Assembly: GCA_008704415.1 (NCBI GenBank)
Contig: VXIS01000322.1
Coordinates: 1-54,725 of the forward strand
Reading direction: 5' to 3'
DNA length: 54,725 nt
DNA from: Sphaerosporella brunnea
Lineage: Eukaryota > Ascomycota > Pezizomycetes > Pezizales > Pyronemataceae
Shown piece by piece: positions 32,208 through 42,365 of this stretch. Numbering within the stretch: position 1 is the stretch's first letter; each line of letters starts with the position of its first letter. The notes under the pieces were generated by a model, which worked only from the letters and a program-made list of their open reading frames with translations, did no database searches and had not been told where the DNA came from. A program made the position numbers and the translations under genes.

Positions 32208-33221
32208 TCAGTGCAAGCTCAGAAGCTGCACCACAGGCCCATGACCGTTCATCACCGCCAAGTCCCGCGATGTCCGGCCAGCCCTGTCGACGGCCAATAC
32301 ATTGGCTCCGCGCTCAACCAGAATCCGCACGACAATGTGATGCCCGAGGCGTGCCGCTTCATGAAGTGGTGTGCGCAGACTCTCATCCACAGCCGAGAGG
32401 TCGGCGGTGTTGTCGATGAGCAGTCGGGCCATTTCCTCATGCCCTTGGGACGCTGCCAGGTGCAATGCAGTGGCGCCGCCCAGGCCGACGGCGGAGACGT
32501 TAACGCCAGCCGCAATGAGCAAGCGCACAACCGCGATGTGTCCTTGAAGCGCCGCATAGTGCAGCGGCGTGGAGTTGCCGCAATCGCCAGCAGAAACGTT
32601 TGCGCCGTGCGCGATGAGCACTTGGGTCACCGCCTCGTGCCCTTCAAAGGCGGCCTCGTGAAGCGGAGTCGTGTCGGTGTCAGTGACCGCCGAGACGTCC
32701 GCGCCGGCCTCGATCAGGATCCGCGCCACCTCTGCATGCCCACTCGCCGCTGCACAGTGAAGTGCCGTTGCGCCATCGGTGCCAGGCGCGACCTGAGCGG
32801 GGTTTCGGTCAATCAATCGCTGGACGAGCGCCTGCTCGCCGCTGATTACCATGGCGCCGATGTCGGCACCGCGCTCGATGAGCAGCCGAACTAGCTCGGT
32901 GCTGCCAGATTGCGCCGCAAAGTGTAAAAGGGTGCAGATATCTTCTTGGTTGTACGGGGCTGGATAGGAGGACATGGTGCAGTTGACTGGGAGACCCTCA
33001 TCCAGCAGATATCTGAGAAAGCTGACGTGGTTGTCGTGCTGCATAACGTGCCATAGGCACGATTCCGGGGCATCCCTGATCCGCTGGTAAAGCATGAGGG
33101 TGAACAGGGTGTGAAAACGGCGGCACGACCTGGAGAGACTCGACAGGTCGCGCAACTCAAGGAGTTCGCCTATTTCCAAAAACAGCTCGGTCGGCAAAGG
33201 GGGGTATGCGGAAGACGACAT
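32208..33221 (-). CDS. F-box and ankyrin-repeat protein
   Basis: This intact 337-codon frame starts MSSSAYPPLPTELFLEIGEL. Residues about 7-50 fit an F-box (LPTELFLEIGELLELRDL, CRRFHTL), the module that docks proteins to SCF ubiquitin ligases. From about residue 92 it has six to seven ankyrin repeats, most with TPLH/TALH starts and GADVSAV-type turns, the second one degenerate. Such proteins are expected to bring targets to ubiquitination; the target is unknown. A TATATAT motif lies about 90 bp upstream. Directly behind the stop are two 22-bp copies of GTACATGTCCCCCCATCCCC. The whole gene lies inside a terminal-inverted-repeat element. No intron is needed. Confidence 0.8.
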   Translation of the reverse strand: MSSSAYPPLPTELFLEIGELLELRDLSSLSRSCRRFHTLFTLMLYQRIRDAPESCLWHVMQHDNHVSFLRYLLDEGLPVNCTMSSYPAPYNQEDICTLLHFAAQSGSTELVRLLIERGADIGAMVISGEQALVQRLIDRNPAQVAPGTDGATALHCAAASGHAEVARILIEAGADVSAVTDTDTTPLHEAAFEGHEAVTQVLIAHGANVSAGDCGNSTPLHYAALQGHIAVVRLLIAAGVNVSAVGLGGATALHLAASQGHEEMARLLIDNTADLSAVDESLRTPLHEAARLGHHIVVRILVERGANVLAVDRAGRTSRDLAVMNGHGPVVQLLSLH

Positions 33222-33308
33222 CGTGGATAGTGGTCGATGGTGTTTTCGATGGTAGATAGAGTTTGTAGGGAAGGGTAGAGGTTTTAGGGACCGTAAACTG
33301 TCGGTCGA

Positions 33309-33315
33309 ATATATA
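33309..33315 (-). promoter_or_regulatory. TATA box of the F-box/ankyrin gene
   Basis: TATATAT on the minus strand, 88 bp before the ATG. It lies inside the transposon, so the cargo gene travels with its own core promoter. Confidence 0.5.
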
Positions 33316-33785
33316 GTTGGTCTATAGGGTACAATGTTGCAGGTTTGATTTGAACCCTGAAGTTGAACCCAATTGATATTCGGATATCATCGTGAGACCA
33401 AATTGTAAATCAAAGCGGTCTGGCTTATGTCATGCATTACTCAGTATGCGCTCAACCTGATGGATTCGGTAATACGAGATGATTTTAGGCATTTTATGGC
33501 GTGGATCGACCAGTGTTTTGATTGCGCTCGAAGCTTTAGCTGGAGCGGAACGAGCACCGAACGATTAGCGCTTTTAGTGGCCCCCGCGTTCGGCACAAGG
33601 ACCGACCCGACCTTAATTCAGGATACCAGGCATCGGCCGGCACCCATCATATATCCAAATTTTTCTTATGCAGGCCCGAACATGTCGGGCTTGCCACATC
33701 ACCGGCCCGACCTGACCCACTGCGTGGGGCCCCGGTTGATCTGGCGGCCGGCCGGACACGGACTATTGACCGCCCTGAGCGGGTG

Positions 33786-34737
33786 GGTGGACTCATCCTC
33801 CCAGGCATCCATAATGCAGCAGATGTCGGCTCCACCGGCAAAATGCTGTCGTCGGCGTTGAACTTGTTGGTGGTGGTCACCGTCCACGTGGGCTGGCTTC
33901 TGCACGTTGCGCAGTAACCGTTGTAAGACTGCTCGGACTCCGCGCCGGCATGCGCCATCGCCTGTTGAACCGTGTGCGTGCAGGTCAGCACGATCTGCGA
34001 GCTCCGAGCCGCCAATCCCGTCGCCGAGGAGGACGAGTACTGTCTCGACTGGGACCTGTACGCGTAGGGCCTGCTCCCTGGTGGCAGAGCCTTCTTCCAG
34101 GACGGCGACGTCTTCGAACTGTACTGCGCCCGGGCGCTGCGGCTTTTGTTGTATGTGCGCACGGTCGCGCCAGACCCCCTGCAGGAGCGTGGGGAGCCCC
34201 CGCTTCATCCGGCTGCTGTAGGCGGGTCCAACTGTTGCCCGCAGAGCTCGCTGCGGTGGCCCCGTCGCCTGAGCGTCCCAGGTGGCTCAGGGTCTGGTGG
34301 CTCAGCCTCCATTACCTCTGCTTGCCACAGCGGTTTGCGGCTTCGCCGCCTTGACAGGTACCCTCCTGCCCGCTATCCCCCACGCAGTGCGACCATTCCC
34401 GTTGGGATATGGCGTATCGCTCATAAGGTAGAAACGGGCGCTAGGCTCTGTACCTCGCACTCAACACTTTGACCTACGTTCTTGAAGAAACGTCAGTAAC
34501 AGCTATCCACAGCGACTCCGTGTACAGCTTCAACAACTCGCACCCGGATGGCCCTGACCGCCAGGCGGATGGGAAAAACGCACATCGGTCGCTATATGAA
34601 ATGGCCAACTATGGTGGGGAAGTTAGAAGGTTTGAGTCGTTGGGACGCCGTGGGGCATGATCTCGTCGTGGGATGTAGAACGGTCGGTCGTAGCGCTTCA
34701 TGGGACGGCGATTTTTGTCTTTTCACTTTGTAGCTGT
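33786..34737. other. GC-rich flank, possible decayed coding sequence
   Basis: Between 33790 and 34160 the minus strand can be read as a protein-like frame without motifs I recognise (SYNGYCATCRSQPTWT, VLTCTHTVQQAMAHAG). It is open right up to the transposon junction at 33777. A host exon disrupted by the element is possible but unproven. Confidence 0.2.
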
Positions 34738-34830
34738 CGTTTGCGCGCAGATGCGATTCAAGCTACTGGTTGCAATCGTAGTCGGCCCGACAGGGAGCCC
34801 GTTAAAAGGCAGCCCAAACAGCAAGCCGGC
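34738..34830 (+). repeat. Dispersed repeat, related to 10036-10125
   Basis: It shares TTTGCGCGCA, CGATTC, GTTG and CCCGTTAAAAGGCAGCCCAA in order with the copy near 10.1 kb. Nothing in it is coding. Confidence 0.5.
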
Positions 34831-36959
34831 CCTGCTGGCTACTCACAACAATATTAGAAACTCGGTTGCCATTTTCACCTGTGCCGCCTGGTGGCGCTCT
34901 ATCATTGCCAATATGATCTCCACAAGCCCATTTTTTGCTCTGGAGCTCTAATTCAGGGCAGGGTTTAGTCACCGTAGAATACCTTAAATACTGCGTGGTA
35001 TATAAGGAATCCGACGATATGTCGCGCGTGTGAGCCGGTACCGCCACCACTGTCGCAGTCATCGTCGCTCAAGTTTAGAGACTGCCATCGGCCTGGGTAG
35101 CAGGCGGCAGCGCGATCAAAATATTTTAACCCCTCTGTATGGGCTGTGGACCTACCGTTTTTGCCTTCCCACGGCGGCCACTGCTAAGAACGAAGCTGTA
35201 TTTGCAAGAGGTGATGAAGCGAGTGATGCTGGGAGACCATTTGGCAGCGTTGCAGCAACTGCGAGCCGCACAACCACACAATACTAGCCACGGTCCCGCG
35301 AAAAACTGACAGACCCATCTCTTTTGACCAGGCTACATACTCCCAAACGGTGATCATACGGTGCCGGGCGACTGCAACTTCGGCAGTTACCTCAGAAAAA
35401 AGATTTTGAAACAATGCCGCCTTTCCCAGTCCCGTCTCGACATTGCCCGGCTGATCGGGATTCTAGTCTTTTTGGTTGAAGTGTAAAGGTACTGCGCGAG
35501 GCGCAGCCACCGTGCCTAGCTGACAACCGCGAGATATGGTAGGGCGGCCGGGTGCCTTACGCACGATGGACGGGGCGCACGTGTGGATGCCGTCGACACA
35601 ACAGAACAGGATGTTTGGCTGCCGACATAATCGAACAGGCTGAGTAGCGGGTACACGCTCGATGAATGCGCGGTAAGCGGAGCCGGCGCTTATTCGGAAG
35701 GCGGAACACCACCTTCGGCCGTGCACCCACATTGTCTGACTCGGACAACATGGCAGACTCAGTGGCGACCCCGTTGGTGTTGTGATCCGCAAGTCATTGG
35801 TTGCGATGCGATATCAGGAATCCGTGGGTTATGGTTTGGGTCTGTAGAAGTCCATCGTTGTCTTCCCCAACTCTCGCGATGGCAATGATCGCCATTTCCT
35901 CAAGCCAACCGGTGGATTGCTGGTGCGCACGCGTATGCATATGGGCCTGCGCAGGAAAGTTTGGATCCCGATTCAGTGACGGAATCTGACTACCAACTGT
36001 CAGATTCCCGTACCGTCGTTGCCCAGCACTCGGCCGGTAGGATTGTTTCAAAAGCTCGCCTCCGTGAAGTCTGTATTCGCACTAGTCTCTCCAAATCGCG
36101 GTCACGGTGAGGCGACACATCACCACCAATATTCCAGTTTCGTTATGGCCACCCCACTTTCGGCTCCAGTTGGTCACTGACGGCCTAGAGTCCACCCAAC
36201 ACCGGCTGTCGGCGCGGCGATCCAGGGTCCACGCCATCCGATCGGAATACGCTTCGTGGGTGATGACACCGCGAAGTGTCAGTCGCCTGTCACCGCTGAG
36301 GCTCCGGATGACACTCGCCGTATCCCACATTGAGGACCGTAAAACCCCGCGCCGAGGTTATAGGCGTGCTGTCGGTCACACTAGCAGAAACTGGTCACGC
36401 AGGTGCACGGTATATCGTCACACCGCCTGCTCGGTTTTTAATTCGCGCCTTGGGCCAATAGCAGGTAGGCGTTGAGTTCAGTAGGGATCCCATGGATCGC
36501 TAGGGGTACGGCAAGCAGGTATCAGATGTGCCTAGCATTTTCACGGATCTCTGGACCCACGACAAGTTGACATCCCGTCGCCGAGTCCTTCCCGGCCTTT
36601 TCGCTGCGCCTAGATCGGGCTAGACGGTCACCCATAAAAGGAGGCCAGTTGGTCGACAGGCTGAGTAGACGATGCTCCAAACACACAACAAAAATCCAAC
36701 ACAGCCGTGTCAAAAAGGCTCAAAGTTGAGAATTTACTACTCTCCCACGTGTTTCCACGTTTTTAAATAACTCGGAGGTGATCAATTCGGCAAGCAAGCC
36801 CGCTCGCCTCCACCCGTTTTGCAGAGTAGCACACCTCAAGGCTGTAGGCATCGCAGCCAGAAAATCAAGACCCGTACACGAAGATGCCCGGAAGTTGGCG
36901 TAAGTTGTCAGATATCGAATGCTGAGTGGAGGACTGGGACGCCCGTGAGGTTTGATTTG
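34831..36959. other. Gene-poor stretch
   Basis: Only short overlapping frames are present. A TATATAAGG motif occurs near 35003. No repeat ends or RNA genes were recognised. Confidence 0.45.
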
Positions 36960-36961
36960 TA

Positions 36962-37360
36962 CAGTCGGGGAACTTGGGCGACGAGATGGCCGGGTGCCGA
37001 CCGGTTGCGTCACAAGTAGATGGGCGACAGAATTCTCTCTCGTTTCGCAACAACAACCATGCCGATCGATAAAACGACAGGAAATCGAAGAGAAGCAACA
37101 CTCGACGAGAGAATTGATGTATTTTCAAAAGAAAAGAGGGCAAGAGTTTCGCCCAAATTGAGAAGGAAACTGGGGTGTCCCGATCACAGGCGCAGAGGAT
37201 CTACCAGCAGTGGAACACCAAGCGCAATATCAAACAAGACCTACGAACCGGACCGCCAAAAAAGATGTCGGAGAGGGATCTACAACACGCCAAGAGAGTT
37301 GTTATGCAAAATCCGTCTGCGACTTTGGCCGACGTTGCAGAGCAGGTCCAATCACCAGTT
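36962..37360 (+). mobile_element. Tc1/mariner-like element, left part
   Basis: CAGTCGGGGAACTTGGGCG starts at 36962 directly after a TA (36960-36961), as expected for a Tc1-type terminus and target. The transposase start follows about 100 bp inside. The element is cut at 37360 by hAT1; its right part would lie beyond the window. Confidence 0.6.
37059..37360 (+). pseudogene. Tc1-like transposase, N-terminal helix-turn-helix, frameshifted and truncated
   Basis: The ATG at 37059 opens a frame with ATLDERIDVFSKEKRA. Near 37138-37142 the reading shifts by one base into SFAQIEKETGVSRSQAQRIY, a typical Tc1 helix-turn-helix. It continues with GPPKKMSERDLQHAKRVVMQ and NPSATLADVAEQVQSPV, where hAT1 interrupts it. 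The catalytic DDE region is not in the window. One frameshift plus an insertion make this copy non-functional. The frame of 37020-37442 that runs on into hAT1 is an artefact of the junction. Confidence 0.75.
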
Positions 37361-39702
37361 TAGTGTGGCAGACGAGCCGAGCCGGCTCGAGCCCAAAGCT
37401 CGAGCTGCGAGCCAGAGCCGGCTCGGGCCCGCATATAGTTGAGCTCGAGCTGGCTCGAGCCGGTATATGTTTTGGCTCGAGCAGGGCTCGAGCCAATCGA
37501 GCTTTCTAGATAGAACCAGATTTCGCCGGGCGCTGGTACCCTCAAGTTGAGCACCGTGTTTTTTTCTTCCCTTTCATACCCCGACCGCACTTTCGCTCTC
37601 TTTACCTCCAGTACTACAACTCAAAACAGCGAAGCATGTCAGCACGGAGCGCACAAGCAGAGGAAGATGCCATGCAGGCTTTCTACAAGGGGCTCAGTGG
37701 ACGTTGGGGTATGGCCGCTTTAACTTTATCCTTTAAGTTGCGCTCTTGTCTAACAGTTCTAGATACTTTGCATACTGCCACTGGGGCCCGTGTGCTCAGT
37801 GGACAGAAAACCTCGCACTACACGGCATTTCTCTATGCCCGAAAGATCATAATCCGCGAGGAGGTCCCTGCTGGGAGGCAGCAAGCAGAGGAACAAGCAG
37901 AAATAGACGAAGATTCAGGAAGTGAGGCAGACACCGAATCTGATGGTGAAGAAAACCCCGGGCCGTCACCTAAGCGACGCAAGAAGACGGGCTCCGCTTC
38001 TGACAACAAGAAGCCTATGGAACTTGTCCGATGCTGCCATTGCCGAAAAACGTGGGGTCCATACAAATCCTCCTATACAACTACTAGTGCTTTTAAGAGA
38101 CATGTTAAAGCGAAGCACTGCAAGGTTCCATTCGACGAGCACTCAGAAAAGGCAATGATTGAGCAACTCCGAAGCAGCGATGCAGTGGAAACTGGTACCC
38201 CAGGAAGCACGCCGTGGACAAAGGCTGTACAAGGTTCCTATACTAGGCAACCAGGAGAACGGTTTACAGCGGCAAAATATCCAGAGCTTATAGCAATGCT
38301 TATCGTGGAATCAAGCTCTTCCTTTCGCATCGTGGAGTACGGCTCGTTTCACCGTTTTGTTTCTTTCCTCAACGAAAATTCCCCCCTCATTTCCCGTGAG
38401 ACTGTTAGGAAAGATACAGCAGAACTTAAAAATAGGTATCAGAAAAAGCTCCTTGGCGAAATTCAGTCACATCTTGACATGAAAGGGCGAATAAGTCTTA
38501 CCATGGATGCGTCGACGTCAGGTAACCAGATTCCGTACCTTGGTGTCACTGGTCACTGGATCGACTCGAGCTGGAACGTTCCAAACGAAGCTCTAGCCTT
38601 TAAACGTCTACGGGGGTCACATACAGCAGAAAATATTGCTGCAGTGGTACAGAAAATCATGGCGGAGTGGAAGATTACACTAGGTATCCGTGCACTGACT
38701 GCCGACAACGCCTCGGTGAACGATAAATTTTTCAATTGCTTGGAAAAGCTTCAACCAACAATTACAAGGGCCGATACACAGGTGCGATGAATGGCGCATG
38801 TTATCAACCTTGCCACTCAGACGATCCTTTGAAACCTGAACGCTGAAGCTCCAGAAGATGGAATTCCCAGTGGCGATGATGAGGGGGTACTGCCAACATC
38901 GTCTCGCCGTCAACATGCCACACGACAACAAGCTCTGACCGTCCGCACACCGGGAGTGATCCTTACCACTGTACGCCAGATTTTCACTAAGGTACGCTCG
39001 TCAAACCTCCTTTTTGAAGCCCTTGAAGCACAATGTAACGCCAAGAAAATCACCCTTCTCCGTCCGAATAAGGACGTCAAGACACGATGGAACTCTACGC
39101 ATGCATTGATTTGCCGAGCTGTTGCCCTAAAGCCAGCGTTGAAACAGTTGTGCAGTTTAGAAAAACACTTACGTCCGTTTCGCCTATCTGGAGAGGAATG
39201 GCTACTTCTTGAGGATCTACGAGATTTATTGAAATGCTTTGTCACGGCAACCGAAGCCTTGAGTGGCTCTTTATATCCTACCATATTGTTTCAGCTTCCG
39301 TATTTTGCAGTGCTCAAGCAAAGTCTTGAGACATTTCACGACAACCATGCCCAGCAGTCTCCAAACTCGCCGCTCCTCTCTGCAGCAACTGCGGGTCTAG
39401 CTCACTTAAAGAAATATATGCAAGATACGGAAAACTTCAGCACGCAAAAGCTTGCAATTGTCTTGGACCCTCGTTTCAAAATACAAGGCTTTACGGCTAT
39501 AGGCTGGTCGTCAGCCGCTGTCGGAGTAACTCGCGCACGCTTTGAATCCATACTGGAGGAACAATATCAGCAAAACCAGGTTCATACCGCTGAAAATCGC
39601 CTTCTTCGACGCGTTCAGGTTGATGCCAACCTCACCTCTATGTTTGGGAGCATGGCAAGACGGCCTGAGGCAACCAGAAGCATGGAGGCCTCCGAGACTA
39701 CT
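37361..39702 (+). mobile_element. hAT1 transposon, left part, interrupted by LTR-X
   Basis: The terminus is TAGTGTGGCAGACGAGCC, followed by dense GGCTCGAGCC motifs (37378-37502) as in hAT2. The 8 bp before it, CACCAGTT (37353-37360), is the expected target copy; its partner lies outside the window. The transposase runs left to right and stops abruptly at 39702, where LTR-X begins. Confidence 0.85.
37636..39702 (+). pseudogene. hAT transposase (hAT1), two nonsense codons, cut by LTR-X
   Basis: Exon 1 (37636-37708) and exon 2 (from 37763) are separated by a 54-nt phase-1 intron (GTATGG...TTCTAG) at the same position as in hAT2. The protein has a BED-type zinc finger (CCHCRKTWGPYKSSYTTTSA-like region with the H-H pair in RHVKAKH), the TMDAST...GVTGHW catalytic segment and the TADNASVND motif. 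TGA codons at 38788-38790 (TGC in hAT2) and 38830-38832 (an Arg codon in hAT2) break the frame. The frame then continues to 39702 and lacks the final dimerisation region. Identity to hAT2 is clear but moderate, so the two are different lineages. Confidence 0.85.
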
Positions 39703-39983
39703 TGTCACGGCTCAAGGTTAAGGGGTGGCTCGGCACTAGGGTTAGGATGTCACGTGACGCGCGGTCACGTGACAGGAAAGCATAAATAGCAAGGTTTCAC
39801 TTATTTTTGTTTCTTTTCTTCTTTTCTTCTTTACAGAACGTCTTGTATACTAGCGAACCTAGTAACCTTGAACCACCTTGTCTTGTCTCGTCTTCTTCTG
39901 CCTCTTGTCCTTGTCCTCCTGCCTACGGTCCTTGCCTCGAAAGCTACGTACCTTGGACGTTTCCTCGCGCCTGTCCCGTTACA
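39703..39983 (+). repeat. 5' LTR of retrotransposon LTR-X
   Basis: It starts TGTCACGGC exactly where the hAT1 transposase is broken and ends ...CCCGTTACA, giving a 281-bp LTR with TG...CA ends. Inside are a palindromic pair of CACGTG boxes (39748-39774), a TATA-like CATAAATAG (39781) and a T/C tract ending TTTACAG. ACAGAACGT at 39833-39841 pairs with the primer site just behind the LTR. The second LTR and the target copy (expected CTACT) are outside the window. Confidence 0.75.
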
Positions 39984-39985
39984 GT

Positions 39986-39994
39986 ACGTTCTGT
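39986..39994 (+). other. Primer-binding site of LTR-X, complementary to its own transcript start
   Basis: ACGTTCTGT, two bases behind the LTR end, is the reverse complement of ACAGAACGT at 39833-39841 in the LTR. This is the self-priming layout known from Tf1/sushi elements. Confidence 0.6.
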
Positions 39995-40048
39995 CGAACT
40001 ATCTCCAACCTACGTAGCTCCTGCTCCTGCTCCTGACCTCGACACACC

Positions 40049-40259
40049 ATGCCGATATACAAAGCTATCTCCCACAACCTCTGGGCACGCCTCGTGGCTG
40101 CCAGCGCTCTCACTGATCTTGAAAACAACGACCCTCTTGACTATATCCACAGAATCTGCACCGAAGTCCTCAGCACCCCGGACTAAACACCTGCACCCAC
40201 GGACGACGACCTTACCTTGGCCGAAGAAACCGCTCGAGCTGACGCTGCCGAGCAAGAAC
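40049..40259 (+). pseudogene. LTR-X gag start, with a stop codon, cut by Gypsy2
   Basis: The ATG at 40049 opens with MPIYKAISHNLWARLVAASA. After 45 codons a TAA (40184-40186) interrupts a frame that otherwise continues through TPAPTDDDLTLAEETARADA to 40259, where the Gypsy2 LTR starts. The position behind an LTR and primer site identifies it as gag. No capsid motif is reached. Confidence 0.55.
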
Positions 40260-40770
40260 TGTAACCGAGAGGGTCGAGAACAGACTGGAGGGGCGCAAGG
40301 TACTCGCGTACAGAGGGGGCAAGAACGAGAGCTGGGACAAGATCCAAAGGCAGGACAAGAGGCAGGACAAGAGGCGCGATGCGCACGGTCAGGATTCAGA
40401 TTGGAACGAAGGTACTCAGATTGACATACGAAGGTTCAGTAAAGAGGAAAGAAAAACGAACAACAAAGCGGAAGCGAAGGCCCCTTATAGCAATTACGTG
40501 AGCGCGGTGCGCCGCGCCACGTGGTAGCCAAACATAACCTCGGCTCGGAGCCATCCCACCGAGCTTCCCTACAGAGCCTCATCACGACACCACAAACAAC
40601 CCCCACTTCCGAACCTCACCACGTGACAACCATCCAGGGGGGGATAAATCTGAGAGCAGCAAATGAATCAGCATCCTTTGAAGTCTTAGATCTGAGAGTT
40701 CCAGCCGATTCCATCGAGAGTAAAAGCCGGTAGCTTAGTCGGAAGACTCCAATCAACTTGCGCCGTGACA
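40260..40770 (-). repeat. 3' LTR of Gypsy2
   Basis: On the minus strand it starts TGTCACGGCGCAAG after the purine tract GGAGGGGGATAC and ends GGTTACA, 511 bp. It contains GCTATAAGGGG (TATA-type) and CTTTACTGAACC, the counterpart of CTTTACAGAACG in LTR-X, which should mark the transcript start. Confidence 0.8.
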
Positions 40771-40804
40771 GTATCCCCCTCCTACGGCTGAGCTCCGGCG
40801 AAGC

Positions 40805-41545
40805 TCATTCATCTTCCGGCAGAGGCCCTGGCTTGTCCGGATAGGCCTCGTGGAAGCAATCGATAGCTTCCAGACCATTGACCATCTCGGCTGGTTCCCA
40901 CTTCGGTCGATCGTAGCCGGTCCACTTGACCAAATACTGGAGCTTACGCCACCGTCCATGCGGTCGGGAGTCCAATATCCGATCGACAAACCACTCCTGC
41001 TCGCCCTCGATCTCCACCGGAGGTGGTGGGTCCTGTCGTTGTCCCGGGTAAGGATCATCGGGTGCCGGTTCCAGGAGGGAGACGTGGAAGACTGGGTGGA
41101 CATGCATATCCTCATGGAGCCGGAGGCGGTAGGCGTATGCCGAGACCTTCTCGGTAACCTCAAACGGGCCGTGACGCTTATTGTCCAGCTTACTGGTAGG
41201 ACGCCGAGTCTTCCGATTCCGTGCATCAAGCCAGACCTTGTCTCCGACCTGATAATTAGGGGCCGGTATGCGGTGCTCGTCGGCGTTGTCCTGATATCTC
41301 ATCTGGGCCCGTAGGAGCTCCGTGCGGAGGTGCGAATGGATTTCCGACAATGTCCTGGCGGTGGTCAAGGCTCTGCGATCGTCAACATTGTTGGGGGCCG
41401 CAGGGGACAAGTCAAACTGGTAACGAGGGTCGAACCCCTTGTTAGCAAAGAAGGGAGAGGAGCCATGAGCCTCCGATGCCTGGTTGTTAGTTGCGAATTC
41501 GGCCAACGGCAGCCAATCGGCCCAGTCATCCTGGAGATAGTTGAC
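40805..41545 (-). pseudogene. Gypsy2 pol, integrase C-terminal part and chromodomain
   Basis: It continues the integrase from LQDDWADWLPLAEFATNNQA through KVWLDARN and NKRHGPFEVTEKV. It ends in a chromodomain (EQEWFVDRILDSR, LQYLVKWTGYDRPKWEPAEM) and a stop at 40805. Chromodomains at the integrase end define chromoviruses and are thought to steer insertion to particular chromatin. The frame itself is undamaged; it is separated from the rest of pol by Gypsy1. Confidence 0.9.
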
Positions 41546-42365
41546 TGTCACGGGTATGGTCACGTGACATGTGCTCTTAGTAGTCAGCTAGGGAATAGAA
41601 TAGAGTCTGCATAGTGATCACTTCAAGGGCACGTGATAGCCGGGTGGCTCCGGATCACAGTAGTTAGCTTGAATGACACTATGGAAGAACTCGGAGATCG
41701 GGTGCCTCAGATAGGACGCTATCTGAGAAGAGAACCCGATTCGGAGATGACAATAGTATAGGCTATTGTTAGAGCTCTTCCGAGATATCTTCGTTGACCT
41801 ACCTGTTCCGGGAACTAGCATGACGATCGGAGGGGTCAGGAGTGATCAACCGGAAGGCGTTGAGCCGACAACGGGAAGGATCGCTCGGCCTAGAACCTCC
41901 ATAGTAAGTATGGTTGTCGCGTAAGGCATGCGATGCAGAAGATCGGGAGATGGAGCCAATAGGGCTGAGCATCTTCCTGCAACACGAGAATACAACGCTT
42001 ACGGAGCGGGGTATCCGGGTGCGACCCATGTCTATGGCTCATGATTTGGAATCAAAGAGTGAGTCATAGGGAGGTGGGGCGATCTCTGTGCGCGCCTTGA
42101 CGCCCGCAGTCGTAGAGACTGTCGGAAAGCCAGCAAGGAGTAAAGGCTGAGAATTACTCAGGGAGACGGTAGTCTCTGGAGCGGCGTTCTACTATAAGTA
42201 GGATTGCTTCCGCCGAGAGAACCCCTTTATCTTCAGCAACAAGAACCATTAGTGTCCACCCGACAGAATAGCCCTTAAAATTCTATTGTTTAGGATTTTG
42301 CAAGTCATTTTCCCAAAGTCACGGGTTCAATTCCACGCCTCTCTGGTAGACAGAGCCGCGTTACA
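41546..42365 (+). repeat. 5' LTR of Gypsy1
   Basis: 820 bp, starting TGTCACGGGTATGGTCACGT and ending GCGTTACA. TATAAG near 42193. CTTAAAATTCT at 42274-42284 matches the primer-binding site. It differs from the 3' LTR at 42037 and 42071 (G here, A there). Confidence 0.95.

Larger units (their letters stand above)
31679..33777. mobile_element. CAGGG-family hAT-like element carrying an F-box/ankyrin gene
   Basis: The ends are CAGGGCTGTCAAAAGTCCGG and, read inwards from the right, CAGGGCGGTCAATAGTCCG. The flanks are TGCGGGTG (31671-31678) and AGCGGGTG (33778-33785), seven of eight equal. The outer ~270 bp on the left and ~190 bp on the right match the 738-bp element at 10743-11480. The middle instead holds a complete minus-strand gene with its own TATA box. 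There is no transposase. The best reading is gene capture by a non-autonomous element, as in Pack-type transposons. A gene-containing ancestral element, or later insertion of the gene into the element, are the alternatives. A ~40-bp imperfect direct repeat (near 31946 and 33430) flanks the cargo. Confidence 0.75.

Noticed and set aside
40260..40770. LTR-X and Gypsy2 ends as one ~1-kb LTR between 39703 and 40770
   Set aside because: Both outer ends start TGTCACGGC in opposite directions and each has its own TATA and start-site block facing inwards. Two separate LTRs with a gag piece between them fit better.
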